Source: a bacterium
GTDB lineage: Bacteria > Hinthialibacterota > Hinthialibacteria > Hinthialibacterales > Hinthialibacteraceae
Reading direction: 5' to 3'
NCBI GenBank assembly: GCA_016125385.1
Contig: WGLV01000034.1
Location: 1 to 49,721 of the forward strand
Length of the DNA stretch: 49,721 nucleotides
Shown: positions 1-8,108 of the stretch, one piece after another
How the letters are laid out: each line of letters begins with the position of its first letter
How positions within the stretch are numbered: the stretch's first letter is position 1
Position numbers and translations under genes: made by a program
Notes under the pieces: model-generated
The model's input: only the letters and a program-made list of their open reading frames with translations
What the model was told of the DNA's origin: nothing
Database searches by the model: none

Positions 1-126
1 CACCTTTGGGGACTCGCGATTCAACCCAAGAATTTCTCCCGCTTCGTGCACCTCGCGTCCCAAAAGCAAACCATGCAAAAAATCAAAAACTCATTGCATC
101 ACGCTGTTTTCTATGCCCACGGATAG
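1..126 (+). CDS. 3' end of an unidentified gene (partial)
   Basis: Frame 1 is open from the first base of the window to a TAG at 124-126, giving 41 codons. A strong intrinsic terminator begins 17 nt after that stop, which is what a real gene end looks like. The visible peptide is basic and mixed (Lys, His and Gln rich, ending AVFYAHG) with no motif I recognise. On the minus strand about 30 codons are also open here, so the assignment rests mainly on the terminator position. No function is assigned. Confidence 0.35.
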   Translation, partial: HLWGLAIQPKNFSRFVHLASQKQTMQKIKNSLHHAVFYAHG

Positions 127-142
127 CCAAACTAAAGAAAAA

Positions 143-171
143 GGCGCGATTGATCGCGCCTTTTTTCTTTT
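143..171 (+). terminator. Rho-independent terminator
   Basis: GGCGCGAT and ATCGCGCC form a perfect 8 bp stem with a 2-nt centre, followed by TTTTTTCTTTT. An A-rich run precedes the stem, so it could also work in the other direction. It ends whatever gene enters the window from the left. Confidence 0.8.
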
Positions 172-179
172 CACCGCTA

Positions 180-188
180 TGCTAGAAT
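180..188 (+). promoter_or_regulatory. Candidate extended -10 promoter element for the first pseudopilin
   Basis: TGCTAGAAT fits the extended -10 pattern TGnTAnnnT and lies between the terminator at 143-171 and the pseudopilin start at 270. No good -35 is visible at the usual spacing, which is tolerated by extended -10 promoters. A near-identical element (TGCTAGAGT) precedes the third pseudopilin at 36409-36417. Confidence 0.35.
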
Positions 189-269
189 TCGTATTCCTCT
201 TGATTTGTTGTGATTCGATCTTCAACCCTGCGCAACCCAACCAACCTCATCCCATCCGGGAGAATGGTC

Positions 270-908
270 ATGAAGCGAAACGCCTTCACGCTCATCGAGC
301 TGTTGATCGTCGTGGCGATCATCGGCATTCTGGCGGCGATCGCCGTACCCAACTTTCTCAACGCTCAGGTCCGCGCCAAGGCGGCGCGCTGTTTTTCAGA
401 AATCAGAAACCTGTATCAACAGAACCTCATCCGGCAGAGCGATACCAACCTGTGGATGGTCGATGGCAACGACGCCGGCACGGGCGACGACGACAAATGC
501 AACATCAATAACTGGGGCCCTTCTTTCTGGGGGATGAGCTGCGAACAAGCCAACCTGACCTGCTATTCGCCCAACAAAGACGGCCGCATCTACTCTCAGT
601 TGACCACGCCGGTCGCCTATATCACCAACATCCCCATCGACCCCTTCACCAAGGGGGTGTTTTATACCTACGGAACCAGCCATTGCCCCAATTCGCCGCT
701 GGGCGCGTACTGGTGTTTTATCGGCGCGGGCCCCGATCAGGATGAAGACGACGTCAGCTGGCTCATCAGCCAGGGCCGTTCAAGACCCTACGCTCCCAGC
801 AACGGCGTGGTTTCGGACGGCGACATCTGGATGTCGTTCAAATTGAAAAACCAGTCGGACCGAAGTTACGACGCGGCGTTCGGCCAGTATCAGAACTCGT
901 TTTTCTGA
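270..908 (+). CDS. Type II secretion/type IV pilus-like pseudopilin, cysteine-rich
   Basis: The protein is a prepilin-like exported subunit of 212 residues. It has a very short basic leader, MKRNA, then the class III cleavage/methylation motif FTLIELLIVVAI with the conserved Glu five residues after the mature Phe, and a hydrophobic helix to about residue 30 ending in VPNFLNAQ. The globular part is unusual in carrying at least six cysteines (around residues 41, 75, 90, 97, 132 and 143), which suggests disulphides outside the inner membrane. The start at 270 is preferred over ATG 264 because GGGAG at 258-262 is correctly spaced only for 270. A second pseudopilin follows 91 nt downstream in the same direction. 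No assembly ATPase, secretin or prepilin peptidase is nearby, so it is an orphan subunit. Such paralogues are often annotated as GspG/H-like or DUF1559-like proteins, and I cannot say whether it is a pilus or a T2SS component. Confidence 0.85.
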   Translation: MKRNAFTLIELLIVVAIIGILAAIAVPNFLNAQVRAKAARCFSEIRNLYQQNLIRQSDTNLWMVDGNDAGTGDDDKCNINNWGPSFWGMSCEQANLTCYSPNKDGRIYSQLTTPVAYITNIPIDPFTKGVFYTYGTSHCPNSPLGAYWCFIGAGPDQDEDDVSWLISQGRSRPYAPSNGVVSDGDIWMSFKLKNQSDRSYDAAFGQYQNSFF

Positions 909-999
909 TTCGATCACCGCTGTTGGCGAAATGGAAAACATCGTGGATAATAAAGCGATCCGTTCAAAATCACATTCGGGAAAAGGTCTGAATCAAAGC

Positions 1000-1560
1000 A
1001 TGAAAACCAAAGCATTCACCCTGATCGAACTCCTCATCGTCGTAGCCATCATCGGGATTCTGGCCGCCATCGCCGTACCCAACTTTCTGAACGCGCAGAT
1101 GCGCGCCCGTATCGCCCGCGTTTCGGCGGACTTCAAGACCATCAGCACGGCGTTCGCCATGTACCAGATGGACCGCAACTCGTATCCGCCCGATCCGGGC
1201 GGCCCCTGCGTCGACGTGCAGGCGTATTACCGCCTGACCACGCCCACCGCCTACGTCTCGGGCGTCAGCATGTTTGAAGACTTCTTCACCAATGAAACCG
1301 CGACGGGCGCGGTCGGCGCGGCGTGCATGTTCAACTATTACGATTACGGCATGGTGCCGTACATCACGAAATCGGGCGTGGGATACGTGGTGATCAGCTT
1401 CGGCCCCGACCTCGATCTCGACATGGGCTGGAACGAAACCTCGATGAAAGCGCTGAAAAGCGGCCAGGGCAGTCAGCTCACCTTTCTGTACAACGCCACA
1501 AACGGGCTGGTTTCATCCGGCGACCTGATTCTTACCGGGCTGGGGCTCGCCAATAAATAA
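1000..1560 (+). CDS. Type II secretion/type IV pilus-like pseudopilin
   Basis: This 186-residue protein starts MKTKAFTLIELLIVVAIIGI, so it has a five-residue basic leader before the Phe of the mature N-terminus and the conserved Glu+5. The hydrophobic alpha1 helix ends in AVPNFLNAQMRARIARV. An upstream ATG at 931 would place 23 hydrophilic residues before the leader, which does not fit a prepilin, so 1000 is chosen even though only a weak AAAGG lies upstream. The globular domain contains YRLTTPTAYVSG, a segment also seen as a variant in the other two pseudopilins of the window (LTTPVAYITN, LTTPTPYLTG), so all three are one paralogous family. It is followed by a strong terminator, so this gene probably forms a two-gene unit with its neighbour at 270. 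Confidence 0.88.
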   Translation: MKTKAFTLIELLIVVAIIGILAAIAVPNFLNAQMRARIARVSADFKTISTAFAMYQMDRNSYPPDPGGPCVDVQAYYRLTTPTAYVSGVSMFEDFFTNETATGAVGAACMFNYYDYGMVPYITKSGVGYVVISFGPDLDLDMGWNETSMKALKSGQGSQLTFLYNATNGLVSSGDLILTGLGLANK

Positions 1561-1594
1561 GCGGGGCCTGATTTTAACGATCGCGAACATTCGG

Positions 1595-1626
1595 CGGGCG
1601 GGACGTGTTCCCGCCCGTTTTGTTTT
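1595..1626 (+). terminator. Rho-independent terminator after the pseudopilin pair
   Basis: CGGGCGGGA and TCCCGCCCG pair perfectly over 9 bp with loop CGTGT, followed by TTTTGTTTT. Confidence 0.85.
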
Positions 1627-1702
1627 ATCCGGCTAGACCGGCGCGCATCGCTTCGATACATTGATGGGCATGAACAGACGGGTCTTCAGGAGGGCTTTTG
1701 CC

Positions 1703-2665
1703 ATGCACGACAACAAGGGAATCACACGACGGGCGTTTACTCAATCCGCCCTGGCCGCCGCTGCGCTGGCCGCGGCGAAACCGGCGCTGAGCGCCGCGCC
1801 CTCGGGCGTGAAGATGTATAAAAACCTGGGCGTGGGACATCTCCGCGTCAAAGCCGACCTTCAGCAGGCGATGAAATACGCCGCCCAATATGGCTTCGGC
1901 GGAATCAACGCCGACCTGGGCGGTCTGGCGAAGATGAGCGAGTTTGAGCGAAAAGACTTCGCCTCCATGCTGAAAGCGCACGGTCTTCAGTGGGGCTCCA
2001 GCGGCCTGCCGGTCGAGTTCCGCAAAGATGAAGACACGTTCAAAAAGGGGATGGCCGACCTCGAAAAGAACGCGGCGATTCTGCAGAGCGCCGGCGTCAC
2101 GCGCGTCGACACCTGGATCATGCCCAGCCACGCCGAACTGACCTACCGTGAAAATTTCCGTCAGCACCGCAACCGGCTGCGCGAGGCCGCGCGGATTCTG
2201 AAAGACCACGGCCTTCGCTTCGGTCTGGAATTCGTCGGACCGCAAACGCTGCTGGTGGCGGAGCGGTATCCATTCATCCATACGCAGAAAGAAATGCTGC
2301 AACTCTGCGACGCCATTGGCACGGATAACATGGGCCTGTTGTACGACAGCTACCATTGGCACTGCTCGGGCGGAACGGTGGACGAAACCCTCTCGCTGAC
2401 CAACGATCTCATCGTCGAGGTACACGTCAACGACGCCAAACAGGGCGTGCCGCGCGCCGAACTGCTCGACGGCCAGCGCGAACTGCCCTGCGCCACCGGC
2501 GTCATCGACATGAAAGGCTTTCTCAACGCGCTCAACAAGATCGGCTACGACGGCCCCGTTACCGTGGAGCCCTTCAATCAGCCGCTGTGGGACATGAACG
2601 CCGACGACGCACTGAAGGCGACCATCGCTTCGCTCGACAAGGCGTTTAACCTGATCGAGGCGTGA
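1703..2665 (+). CDS. Tat-exported sugar phosphate isomerase/epimerase-like TIM-barrel protein
   Basis: The product (320 residues) belongs to the xylose isomerase-like TIM barrel family (AP endonuclease 2 superfamily), whose members isomerise or epimerise sugars and cyclitols using a divalent metal. The N-terminus has a twin-arginine signal, ITRRAFTQSALAAAALAAA, ending near AALSAAP, so it is folded in the cytoplasm and exported. Metal-ligand-type segments expected for the fold are visible: LEFVGPQ, LLYDSYHWH, VEVHVNDA and VTVEPFNQ supply Glu, Asp/His, His and Glu at the ends of successive strands. ATG 1703 is chosen because AGGAGG at 1688-1693 is 9 nt upstream. An in-frame ATG at 1661 would bury the Tat signal. 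It precedes a secreted arabinofuranosidase in the same direction, consistent with periplasmic sugar processing, but substrate cannot be deduced. Confidence 0.85.
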   Translation: MHDNKGITRRAFTQSALAAAALAAAKPALSAAPSGVKMYKNLGVGHLRVKADLQQAMKYAAQYGFGGINADLGGLAKMSEFERKDFASMLKAHGLQWGSSGLPVEFRKDEDTFKKGMADLEKNAAILQSAGVTRVDTWIMPSHAELTYRENFRQHRNRLREAARILKDHGLRFGLEFVGPQTLLVAERYPFIHTQKEMLQLCDAIGTDNMGLLYDSYHWHCSGGTVDETLSLTNDLIVEVHVNDAKQGVPRAELLDGQRELPCATGVIDMKGFLNALNKIGYDGPVTVEPFNQPLWDMNADDALKATIASLDKAFNLIEA

Positions 2666-2746
2666 ATTACGGCGTAATTTTTTTCATTGCATTGATCCGG
2701 AGCTTACGCCCTCCCTGCGCGATATCAATCCATACAAAACGAACCG

Positions 2747-2773
2747 CCGGAGCGGGACTCATTCCCGCTCCGG
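2747..2773. other. Perfect intergenic hairpin without a T-tract
   Basis: CCGGAGCGGGA and TCCCGCTCCGG form an 11 bp perfect stem around loop CTCAT. No run of T follows on either strand, so it is not a canonical terminator. It lies between the isomerase-like gene and the GH51 gene, about 90 nt before the latter's start. Confidence 0.55.
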
Positions 2774-2863
2774 ACAGGTTGCATTCGCTTCGCGAGAACG
2801 TATCAGCCGCTCGCGAGACGGATGGCATTCTGAAGTCCACGAATTGCAAAGGAGAATGGCTCA

Positions 2864-4405
2864 ATGAAGTCAACCTGGTTTCGAACGCTGATCCTGTTCG
2901 CGATGTTCGCCGTCTGCGCGCCGTCATGGGCCGCGGACAAACTGGTCATCAAAGCCGATGAAGACGAGGCCGTCATCTCGAAATATCTGTACGGCCAGTT
3001 CGCCGAACATCTCGGCCACTGCATCTACGGCGGTTTGTGGGTGGGTGAAGACAGCTCCATCCCCAACACGCGCGGCATCCGCGACGACGTCGTCACCGCG
3101 CTGAAAAAGCTGAACATCCCGGTATTACGCTGGCCCGGCGGGTGTTTCGCCGATGAGTATCACTGGCGCGACGGCATCGGGCCGCGCGATCAGCGCCCGC
3201 CGATGGTGAACAGCCATTGGGGCATGGTGACCGAAGACAATTCATTCGGTACGCACGAGTTTCTCGACCTGTGCGAGATGCTGGGTTGCGATCCCTACAT
3301 CAGCGGAAACGTCGGCAGCGGCACGGTGCGGGAGATGCAGCAGTGGGTGGAATACATCACCCATGAGGCGGGCGGCCCGATGTCGAACCTGCGCAAAGAG
3401 AACGGGCGCGAAAAACCGTGGAAACTGCCCTTCTTTGGCGTGGGGAATGAGAACTGGGGCTGCGGCGGCAACATGACGCCCGAGTTTTACGCGGACCAGT
3501 ACAAACGCTTCGCCACGTACGTGCGCAATTACTCAGGCAATCGAGTGTACAAAATCGCCTGCGGCGCCAACAGCTTCGATTACAACTGGACGGAAGTGCT
3601 GATGCGCGAGGCGCGCCGCCAGATGAACGGCCTCAGCCTCCACTACTACTGCGGCTCTGGAAACGACAGCCGCTCGGCCACACAATTTGAAGAAGACGAC
3701 TGGTTCGCGCAACTGAAGCGCGCGCTTGATCTCGACACGCTGATCACCCATCAGTCAGCCATCATGGACAAGTACGACCGTGAAAAGCGCGTGGGCCTGA
3801 TTCTCGACGAATGGGGCGCGTGGCACGCGGTCGAACCCGGAACCAACCCCGGCTTTCTCTTCCAACAGAACTCGCTCCGCGACGCGCTGGTCGCCGGCCT
3901 GTCGCTGAATATCATCAACCAGCACGCCGAGCGCGTCCGCATGGCCAACATCGCCCAGATGGTCAACGTGTTGCAGGCGATGGTGTTGACCCAGGACGAG
4001 AAGATGCTGGTCACGCCCACCTATCACGTATACGAAATGTACAAAGTCCATCAGGACGCCGTGCTGGTTCCGGCCGAGTTGATCTGCCGCAAGTACCAGT
4101 ACAAAGACGACTCCATCCCCGCCGCCAACGTCTCCGCCTCCAAGGCGAAAGACGGCTCGCTCAATATCACGCTCTGCAACCTCGACCCGAACCAGCCGAT
4201 CGAGATGGAATGCGAAGTACGCGGCTTCAAAACCGGAAGCGTCTCAGCACGAGTGCTGACCGCCGGCGATATCACCGCGCACAACACATTCGACCAACCG
4301 CAAGCCGTCGAACCGGCGCCTTTCAAGGATTTCAAGAAAACGAATGATGGACTGACGCTGACGCTGCCCTCCAAGAGCGTGGTGGCGATTCACATCACGC
4401 GGTAA
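2864..4405 (+). CDS. Secreted GH51 family alpha-L-arabinofuranosidase
   Basis: The 513-residue protein is a glycoside hydrolase of family GH51, which removes terminal alpha-L-arabinofuranosyl residues from arabinoxylan or arabinan by a retaining mechanism. A Sec signal peptide occupies about residues 1-23 (ending PSWAA). Family hallmarks run in order: YGQFAEHLG near residue 43, [20 protein letters not shown] near 88, [11 protein letters not shown] with the acid/base Glu at 196, and [10 protein letters not shown] with the nucleophile Glu at 316. The C-terminal beta-sandwich typical of GH51 follows. The length matches the family (about 500) plus a signal. AAAGGAG at 2848-2854 sets the start. 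Many GH51 enzymes are intracellular; the signal peptide makes this one extracytoplasmic. It sits downstream of an exported sugar isomerase-like gene and ends at a shared bidirectional terminator. Confidence 0.94.
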   Translation: MKSTWFRTLILFAMFAVCAPSWAADKLVIKADEDEAVISKYLYGQFAEHLGHCIYGGLWVGEDSSIPNTRGIRDDVVTALKKLNIPVLRWPGGCFADEYHWRDGIGPRDQRPPMVNSHWGMVTEDNSFGTHEFLDLCEMLGCDPYISGNVGSGTVREMQQWVEYITHEAGGPMSNLRKENGREKPWKLPFFGVGNENWGCGGNMTPEFYADQYKRFATYVRNYSGNRVYKIACGANSFDYNWTEVLMREARRQMNGLSLHYYCGSGNDSRSATQFEEDDWFAQLKRALDLDTLITHQSAIMDKYDREKRVGLILDEWGAWHAVEPGTNPGFLFQQNSLRDALVAGLSLNIINQHAERVRMANIAQMVNVLQAMVLTQDEKMLVTPTYHVYEMYKVHQDAVLVPAELICRKYQYKDDSIPAANVSASKAKDGSLNITLCNLDPNQPIEMECEVRGFKTGSVSARVLTAGDITAHNTFDQPQAVEPAPFKDFKKTNDGLTLTLPSKSVVAIHITR

Positions 4406-4433
4406 ATCCGGCAACCGTTACAACCTCCGCGAC

Positions 4434-4470
4434 AAAAAAAGGGATGAGCCTCACGGTTCATCCCTTTTTG
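4434..4470. terminator. Bidirectional terminator between convergent genes
   Basis: AAAAAAAGGGATGA and TCATCCCTTTTT form a stem with A-tract on one side and T-tract on the other, so it can stop transcription from the GH51 gene on the plus strand and from the signalling operon on the minus strand. Confidence 0.85.
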
Positions 4471-4491
4471 CTTTTCATGTGAGTTGTTGAA

Positions 4492-4956
4492 TCAGGCGGC
4501 GGCGTCTTCGCAAAATTGCAGCACCACCGGCTCGTCATCGACGAGAAACAGCATCGACGCTTCGTCGCTCGCGGCGCGGGACCACAACAGATGATCGCAG
4601 TCTTCGCATTCGGGCAGCCCCAGATCGACTCGGGCGGCGCCATACAGGTCGGTCAGAACATGCCCGCCGGTGACGTTCAACAGTTCCATCAGCGCCGCCT
4701 GTTTGAATTTGTGCGTTTCATCGTCATCGAGATCGGTCCCGAGAATCGACGCCGCCATACCCAGCGCCAACGCTTCCGAGATCATCAGACGCAGCCGCCC
4801 CTGTCTGTCGCCGCGAAAACCGATCGATCCCGCCAGGCACGCCGGGGGAGGTGGTGGAAACATCGGCGCTTCCACCCGTTCGCCAAAAGCGAACGCGAAG
4901 GGTTGCAGTATGCGGCAAAACACCGCTTCCACCGTGGGCTTCCACTCGGCGCTCAT
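4492..4956 (-). CDS. CheX-like chemotaxis phosphatase domain protein
   Basis: The 154-residue protein resembles CheX/CheC-type phosphatases that dephosphorylate CheY-P. The signature ExxN is visible in ALMELLNVTGGHVL (Glu91, Asn94), followed by a Gly-rich helix start, as in CheX. A second ExxN helix, present in CheC but not in CheX, is not evident. A proline run (PPPPP, about 34-38) lies in the N-terminal half. It is the last gene of the four-gene minus-strand operon, and its ATG overlaps the stop of the CheY-like gene by 4 nt (ATGA, 4953-4956), so translation is coupled. The natural substrate would be that adjacent response regulator. The family assignment is by motif and context. Confidence 0.72.
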   Translation of the reverse strand: MSAEWKPTVEAVFCRILQPFAFAFGERVEAPMFPPPPPACLAGSIGFRGDRQGRLRLMISEALALGMAASILGTDLDDDETHKFKQAALMELLNVTGGHVLTDLYGAARVDLGLPECEDCDHLLWSRAASDEASMLFLVDDEPVVLQFCEDAAA

Positions 4957-5327
4957 GCTCCTTCGCCTTTCGCTTCATTCACCGCTTCCGCGATCATCTC
5001 CGGCGTAAACGGTTTTCGGATAAAGGCGCGAACACCCAGCGCCTTGAGTTGCTCGATTTTGTCCTGATTGCCTTCGGTCGAGACCACGATCACCGGCGTG
5101 CGGTCGCCCTTCTCCTGGCGAAGTTTGCGTATCATTTCCACGCCGTCCAGAACGGGCATGTGAATATCGCTGAAAATCAGGTCGACCGGATGCTGGCGCA
5201 ATCGTTCGATTCCTTCGGCGCCGTTGGACGCTTCGAAAAATTCTTCGACCGGAATCTCCGCCAATTCCAGCGTCTTGCGGACCACCGCCGGAACCAGTTT
5301 GGAATCATCCACCACCAATACTCTCAT
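4953..5327 (-). CDS. CheY-like single-domain response regulator
   Basis: This is a 124-residue receiver domain with no output domain. All receiver residues are visible: acidic pair Asp7-Asp8 in VLVVDDSK, phospho-acceptor Asp54 in LIFSDIHMP, Thr84 in VVSTEGN and Lys105 in AFIRKPFTP. MRVLVVDD at 5327 is taken as the start because AAGGGG precedes it at good spacing; an upstream in-frame start at 5363 would add a non-family extension overlapping the HDOD gene. It begins 14 nt after the HDOD stop and overlaps the CheX-like gene by 4 nt. The phospho-donor kinase is not encoded in the window. An adjacent putative phosphatase suggests that the level of phosphorylated regulator is actively reset. Confidence 0.92.
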   Translation of the reverse strand: MRVLVVDDSKLVPAVVRKTLELAEIPVEEFFEASNGAEGIERLRQHPVDLIFSDIHMPVLDGVEMIRKLRQEKGDRTPVIVVSTEGNQDKIEQLKALGVRAFIRKPFTPEMIAEAVNEAKGEGA

Positions 5328-5341
5328 AAAACACCCCTTCA

Positions 5342-6199
5342 TCAGGCGTTGGCGTTTAGCCACCCGCTCAGTTTTTCCAGCCCGTCGTGCATACGAAACA
5401 CCGCCATTTCGGCGTGATGGGTGGTAAAACCAAGCCGTTTTTCCGAATCGCTTGAGGTATGAAAACTCAGCCCTTCCCGCCCCGACCCGATCCCCGCCAT
5501 GCGGGATAACGCGTCGGCGACGTGAACCAGATCGGCCAGCGTTTTGAGATTTTCAGGCGCCAGACCGGGCTGATGATGAGCCCTCGCCGCCTCGCACACC
5601 GCGACAGGAAATCCCCATCGCGACAGAGCGCGGGCGCCCGTCTGACTGTGATCGAATCCCCAGACGAAACGCTCCGCTTCATCCACCGCGATTCCCTGTT
5701 TGTGAATCAGATCGAAAACCGGCGTGAAATCGAGATGCATGACGAACTCGCCAATCCACAATCCAACGTCGTGAGTGAATCCACTCAAGAACGCCAGGGG
5801 AGGCCGGGGCAATCCGCATTCACGCGCGACGTATTCCACACCAAGCCCGGTGGCGAGCGAATGAACCAGAAGATCGTTTTTCGCCATGCCGAAACCGCGC
5901 AACGGCTGAGCCAGCCAGTCTCGCATGGCGCCCGCCGCGGCCCATTCCAGACAAACGGAGGGAGAGAATTGATTCATCAGATTCAGAATCGATTCCGACT
6001 CGACTCGCGGATCATCGGCGTGGATCGCGCGCGCCAGATGGAACATCGAATCCGCCAGTTCGGGGTGTCCCGCAAGCAGGCTCGCCGCTTCGCCCGCCTC
6101 CATGTCGTCGTCGCATAATACTTCGATCAGCCCGGCGGCGGCTTCAGACAGAGGGGGCGCGTCATCGATGCGATTGAAGAGTTCCGGCGACTGATTCAT
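5342..6199 (-). CDS. HDOD domain signalling protein
   Basis: The 285-residue protein matches the HDOD domain, a HD-related, usually non-catalytic signalling domain. The N-terminal part (about 10-65) has the helical pattern of HDOD starts (APPLSEAAAGLIEVL, then LLAGHPELADSM). The central HD-like segment is LSGFTHDVGLWIGEF, and the later WGFDHSQTGARALSRWGFP and HHQPG segments match conserved HDOD blocks. ATG 6199 follows GGAGGAAT about 10 nt upstream and overlaps the cheD stop by 4 nt, so the genes are translationally coupled. HDOD proteins often sit with two-component or chemotaxis genes and influence motility or c-di-GMP pathways; its role here is inferred only from neighbours. Confidence 0.88.
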   Translation of the reverse strand: MNQSPELFNRIDDAPPLSEAAAGLIEVLCDDDMEAGEAASLLAGHPELADSMFHLARAIHADDPRVESESILNLMNQFSPSVCLEWAAAGAMRDWLAQPLRGFGMAKNDLLVHSLATGLGVEYVARECGLPRPPLAFLSGFTHDVGLWIGEFVMHLDFTPVFDLIHKQGIAVDEAERFVWGFDHSQTGARALSRWGFPVAVCEAARAHHQPGLAPENLKTLADLVHVADALSRMAGIGSGREGLSFHTSSDSEKRLGFTTHHAEMAVFRMHDGLEKLSGWLNANA

Positions 6200-6708
6200 A
6201 TCGAGTATTCCTCCGACATGGATCGTATCCAAGTTTCACCCGTGGCCATAAAGAGATACATCGTCCGAGGCTTGGAGCCGCCGCAATCTTCACCGCGAAT
6301 GAGCAGGTTGCTCTTCCACAGGCTTTTTCGCGCGGCGGCGTAGTTTTTGTCTCCGATACGAAAATGGCCCTGTTTATCCAGAAATTGACCGGCGCCCGCC
6401 AGTTTGATGACGATCCGCCGGCGTTGGGCGCCCTGTTCGTACATCGCGTTCAACAGCGCTTCGATTCCGGTATCGACGAACATCGCCGGGCGTTGCCGCG
6501 CACGGTCGGGGCTGGTTTTGGAATCAGGCAGGAGGCAGTGAAGCATCCCCCCGACCATCGCTTCGGCGTCGAACGCGGTCACCCCAAGGCAGGATCCCAA
6601 AGAATGCGTCGCCAGAATCGCGCCCGGCTGATTCACGACTTTAAAATCGGATATCCCAACCGATACCGGCGCGCGGGAAGGATCGAGAAAATGAATGGTT
6701 GACATCAT
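6196..6708 (-). CDS. cheD: Chemoreceptor glutamine deamidase CheD
   Basis: CheD deamidates specific glutamines on chemoreceptors and in many species is controlled by binding the CheY phosphatase CheC. The 170-residue protein has the catalytic triad with family spacing: Thr34, Cys40 in ATHSLGSCLGV, and His57 in GGMLHCLLPDS. The conserved segments FVDTGIEALL, KLAGAGQFL and IGDKNYAAARK follow. The start is ATG 6708 or the adjacent ATG 6705; neither has a clear Shine-Dalgarno. It is the first gene of a minus-strand operon continuing into HDOD, CheY-like and CheX-like genes. No chemoreceptor, CheA, CheW, CheR or CheB gene is in the window, so its receptor substrate must be elsewhere. Confidence 0.93.
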   Translation of the reverse strand: MMSTIHFLDPSRAPVSVGISDFKVVNQPGAILATHSLGSCLGVTAFDAEAMVGGMLHCLLPDSKTSPDRARQRPAMFVDTGIEALLNAMYEQGAQRRRIVIKLAGAGQFLDKQGHFRIGDKNYAAARKSLWKSNLLIRGEDCGGSKPRTMYLFMATGETWIRSMSEEYSI

Positions 6709-6765
6709 CGCGGGCGCACACGCTTTCTAAACGCATAAATAAGCATCACGAAATACCATATACAA

Positions 6766-6793
6766 AACATACCTGTTTTCGCCCGGGAAACAA
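6766..6793 (-). promoter_or_regulatory. Candidate promoter of the cheD operon
   Basis: On the minus strand TTGTTT (6793-6788) and TATGTT (6771-6766) are separated by 16 nt, about 60 nt before the cheD start. Match quality is modest. No FliA-type motility promoter was seen. Confidence 0.3.
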
Positions 6794-6807
6794 TTCACTC
6801 AGTGAAT
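6793..6807. promoter_or_regulatory. 15-bp palindrome in the cheD-leuB divergent region
   Basis: ATTCACT-C-AGTGAAT is a perfect dyad touching the candidate cheD -35, so it could be an operator. The core CACTCAGTGAA recurs upstream of the porin gene (35032-35042). Confidence 0.35.
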
Positions 6808-6887
6808 AAAAGCAGGACGGATTTTCATCATGAAACCGATGTTCGGCGCATCTTGATTCCAGCGCCGTTTCAAGAGAGAGTACTCTT

Positions 6888-6917
6888 TTGAGTTGATTCG
6901 CGCACGGAACCTAAACT
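6888..6917 (+). promoter_or_regulatory. Candidate sigma-70 promoter of leuB
   Basis: TTGAGT and TAAACT are spaced by 18 nt, with the -10 about 30 nt before the leuB start. A 10-bp palindrome, AGAGTACTCT (6877-6886), abuts the -35. Confidence 0.35.
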
Positions 6918-6945
6918 CGACATCAAACCGTTTCTGGAGGATCAG

Positions 6946-8025
6946 ATGAAAACCTATAAGATCGGGATCATGGGCGGCGACGGCACCGGCCCCGAGGTCA
7001 TTCGTGAAGGCGTCAAAGTGCTTGACGTGCTTCAGCAAAAGGCTGGCTTTAAATGCGAATACGTGGATTTCGACTTCGGCGGCGACCGTTACATCCGTAC
7101 CGGCGAAGTGCTGCCCGCCAGCGCCATTGACGATCTGCGCAAGGTCGACTCCATTTATCTGGGCGCCATCGGCCATCCCGACGTCAAACCCGGCATCCTC
7201 GAAAAGGGCATTCTGCTGCGCGTCCGCTTTGAACTCGATCAGTATATCAACCTGCGCCCCGTCAAACTGTACCCCGGCGTCTGGACGCCCGTCAAAGACA
7301 AGGGGCCGGATGAAATCGATTTCGTCGTCGTGCGTGAAAACAGCGCCGGCATCTACACCGGCGGCGGCGGCATCATCAAAAAAGACACGCCCAACGAAGT
7401 CGCCATTCAGGAAATGGTCTACACCCGCTTCGAGGTCGACCGCTGTCTGAAGTACGCCTTTGAATACACTCAAAAGCGCAACAAGCGCAACACCCTCACT
7501 CTGTGCGGAAAAACGAATGTGCTGACCTATGTCTTCGACCTGTGGGAACGCGCGTTTCACGCGATGGGTGAGAAAGACTTCCCCGGAATCAAACGCGATT
7601 ACGCCCACATCGACGCCACCACCATGTGGATGGTGAAGAATCCCGAATGGTTCGACGTCATCGTCACCGGCAACATGTTCGGCGACATCATCACCGACCT
7701 GGGCGCAATGGTTCAGGGCGGCATGGGCGTCGCGGCGGGCGGCAACATCAACCCCGAGGGGACCTCGATGTTCGAACCCATCGGCGGCTCGGCCCCCAAG
7801 TACACCGGTCAAAACGTCATCAATCCCATCGCCTGCATCGCGGCGGGCCAGATGATGCTCGACCACCTTGGCGAGACCAAGGCGGCGGCCATGCTCGATC
7901 AGGCGATCAGCGACTTTCTCGGCAGCGGCACGCTGCCCGGGCTCAGCGTCAGCGACATCAAAAAGGCGGGCATGTCGACCAGCAAGATCGGCGACGCCAT
8001 CGCCCAGCGCGTTCAGGATATGTAA
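6946..8025 (+). CDS. leuB: Isocitrate/isopropylmalate dehydrogenase family protein, probable 3-isopropylmalate dehydrogenase
   Basis: The 359-residue enzyme belongs to the beta-decarboxylating dehydrogenase family, which oxidises and decarboxylates (2R,3S)-3-isopropylmalate with NAD+ in leucine synthesis, or related hydroxyacids. The N-terminal [13 protein letters not shown] and the arginine-rich substrate segment [20 protein letters not shown] are family hallmarks. The catalytic region includes [14 protein letters not shown], and the metal site is in [16 protein letters not shown] with the Asp residues that hold Mg2+. [11 protein letters not shown] near the C-terminus is part of the cofactor site. 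GGAGG at 6936-6940 sets the start. No other leu genes are adjacent, and family members such as tartrate/D-malate or isocitrate dehydrogenase cannot be excluded. The gene stands alone, ending at a strong terminator. Confidence 0.85.
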   Translation: MKTYKIGIMGGDGTGPEVIREGVKVLDVLQQKAGFKCEYVDFDFGGDRYIRTGEVLPASAIDDLRKVDSIYLGAIGHPDVKPGILEKGILLRVRFELDQYINLRPVKLYPGVWTPVKDKGPDEIDFVVVRENSAGIYTGGGGIIKKDTPNEVAIQEMVYTRFEVDRCLKYAFEYTQKRNKRNTLTLCGKTNVLTYVFDLWERAFHAMGEKDFPGIKRDYAHIDATTMWMVKNPEWFDVIVTGNMFGDIITDLGAMVQGGMGVAAGGNINPEGTSMFEPIGGSAPKYTGQNVINPIACIAAGQMMLDHLGETKAAAMLDQAISDFLGSGTLPGLSVSDIKKAGMSTSKIGDAIAQRVQDM

Positions 8026-8048
8026 GACCGATCATCATCGGAAGCACG

Positions 8049-8077
8049 AAGGGGACGGCGTTCGCCGTCCCCTTTTT
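8049..8077. terminator. Rho-independent terminator after leuB
   Basis: GGGGACGGC and GCCGTCCCC form a 9 bp stem with loop GTTC, followed by TTTTT. The convergent thioesterase gene ends just beyond it. Confidence 0.85.
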
Positions 8078-8108
8078 CATTCGAATCAGAATATGCGCTC
8101 TACACGCT

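Noticed and set aside
6709-6945. Leucine attenuator or T-box upstream of leuB
   Set aside because: No run of Leu codons, no T-box core sequence and no terminator/antiterminator pair was found in this interval.
6799-7866. A 355-codon open frame antisense to leuB
   Set aside because: It lies entirely opposite a clear enzyme gene, is composed of residues expected from the complementary strand of GC-rich codons (Asp, His, Val, Gly), has no ribosome site and matches no fold.
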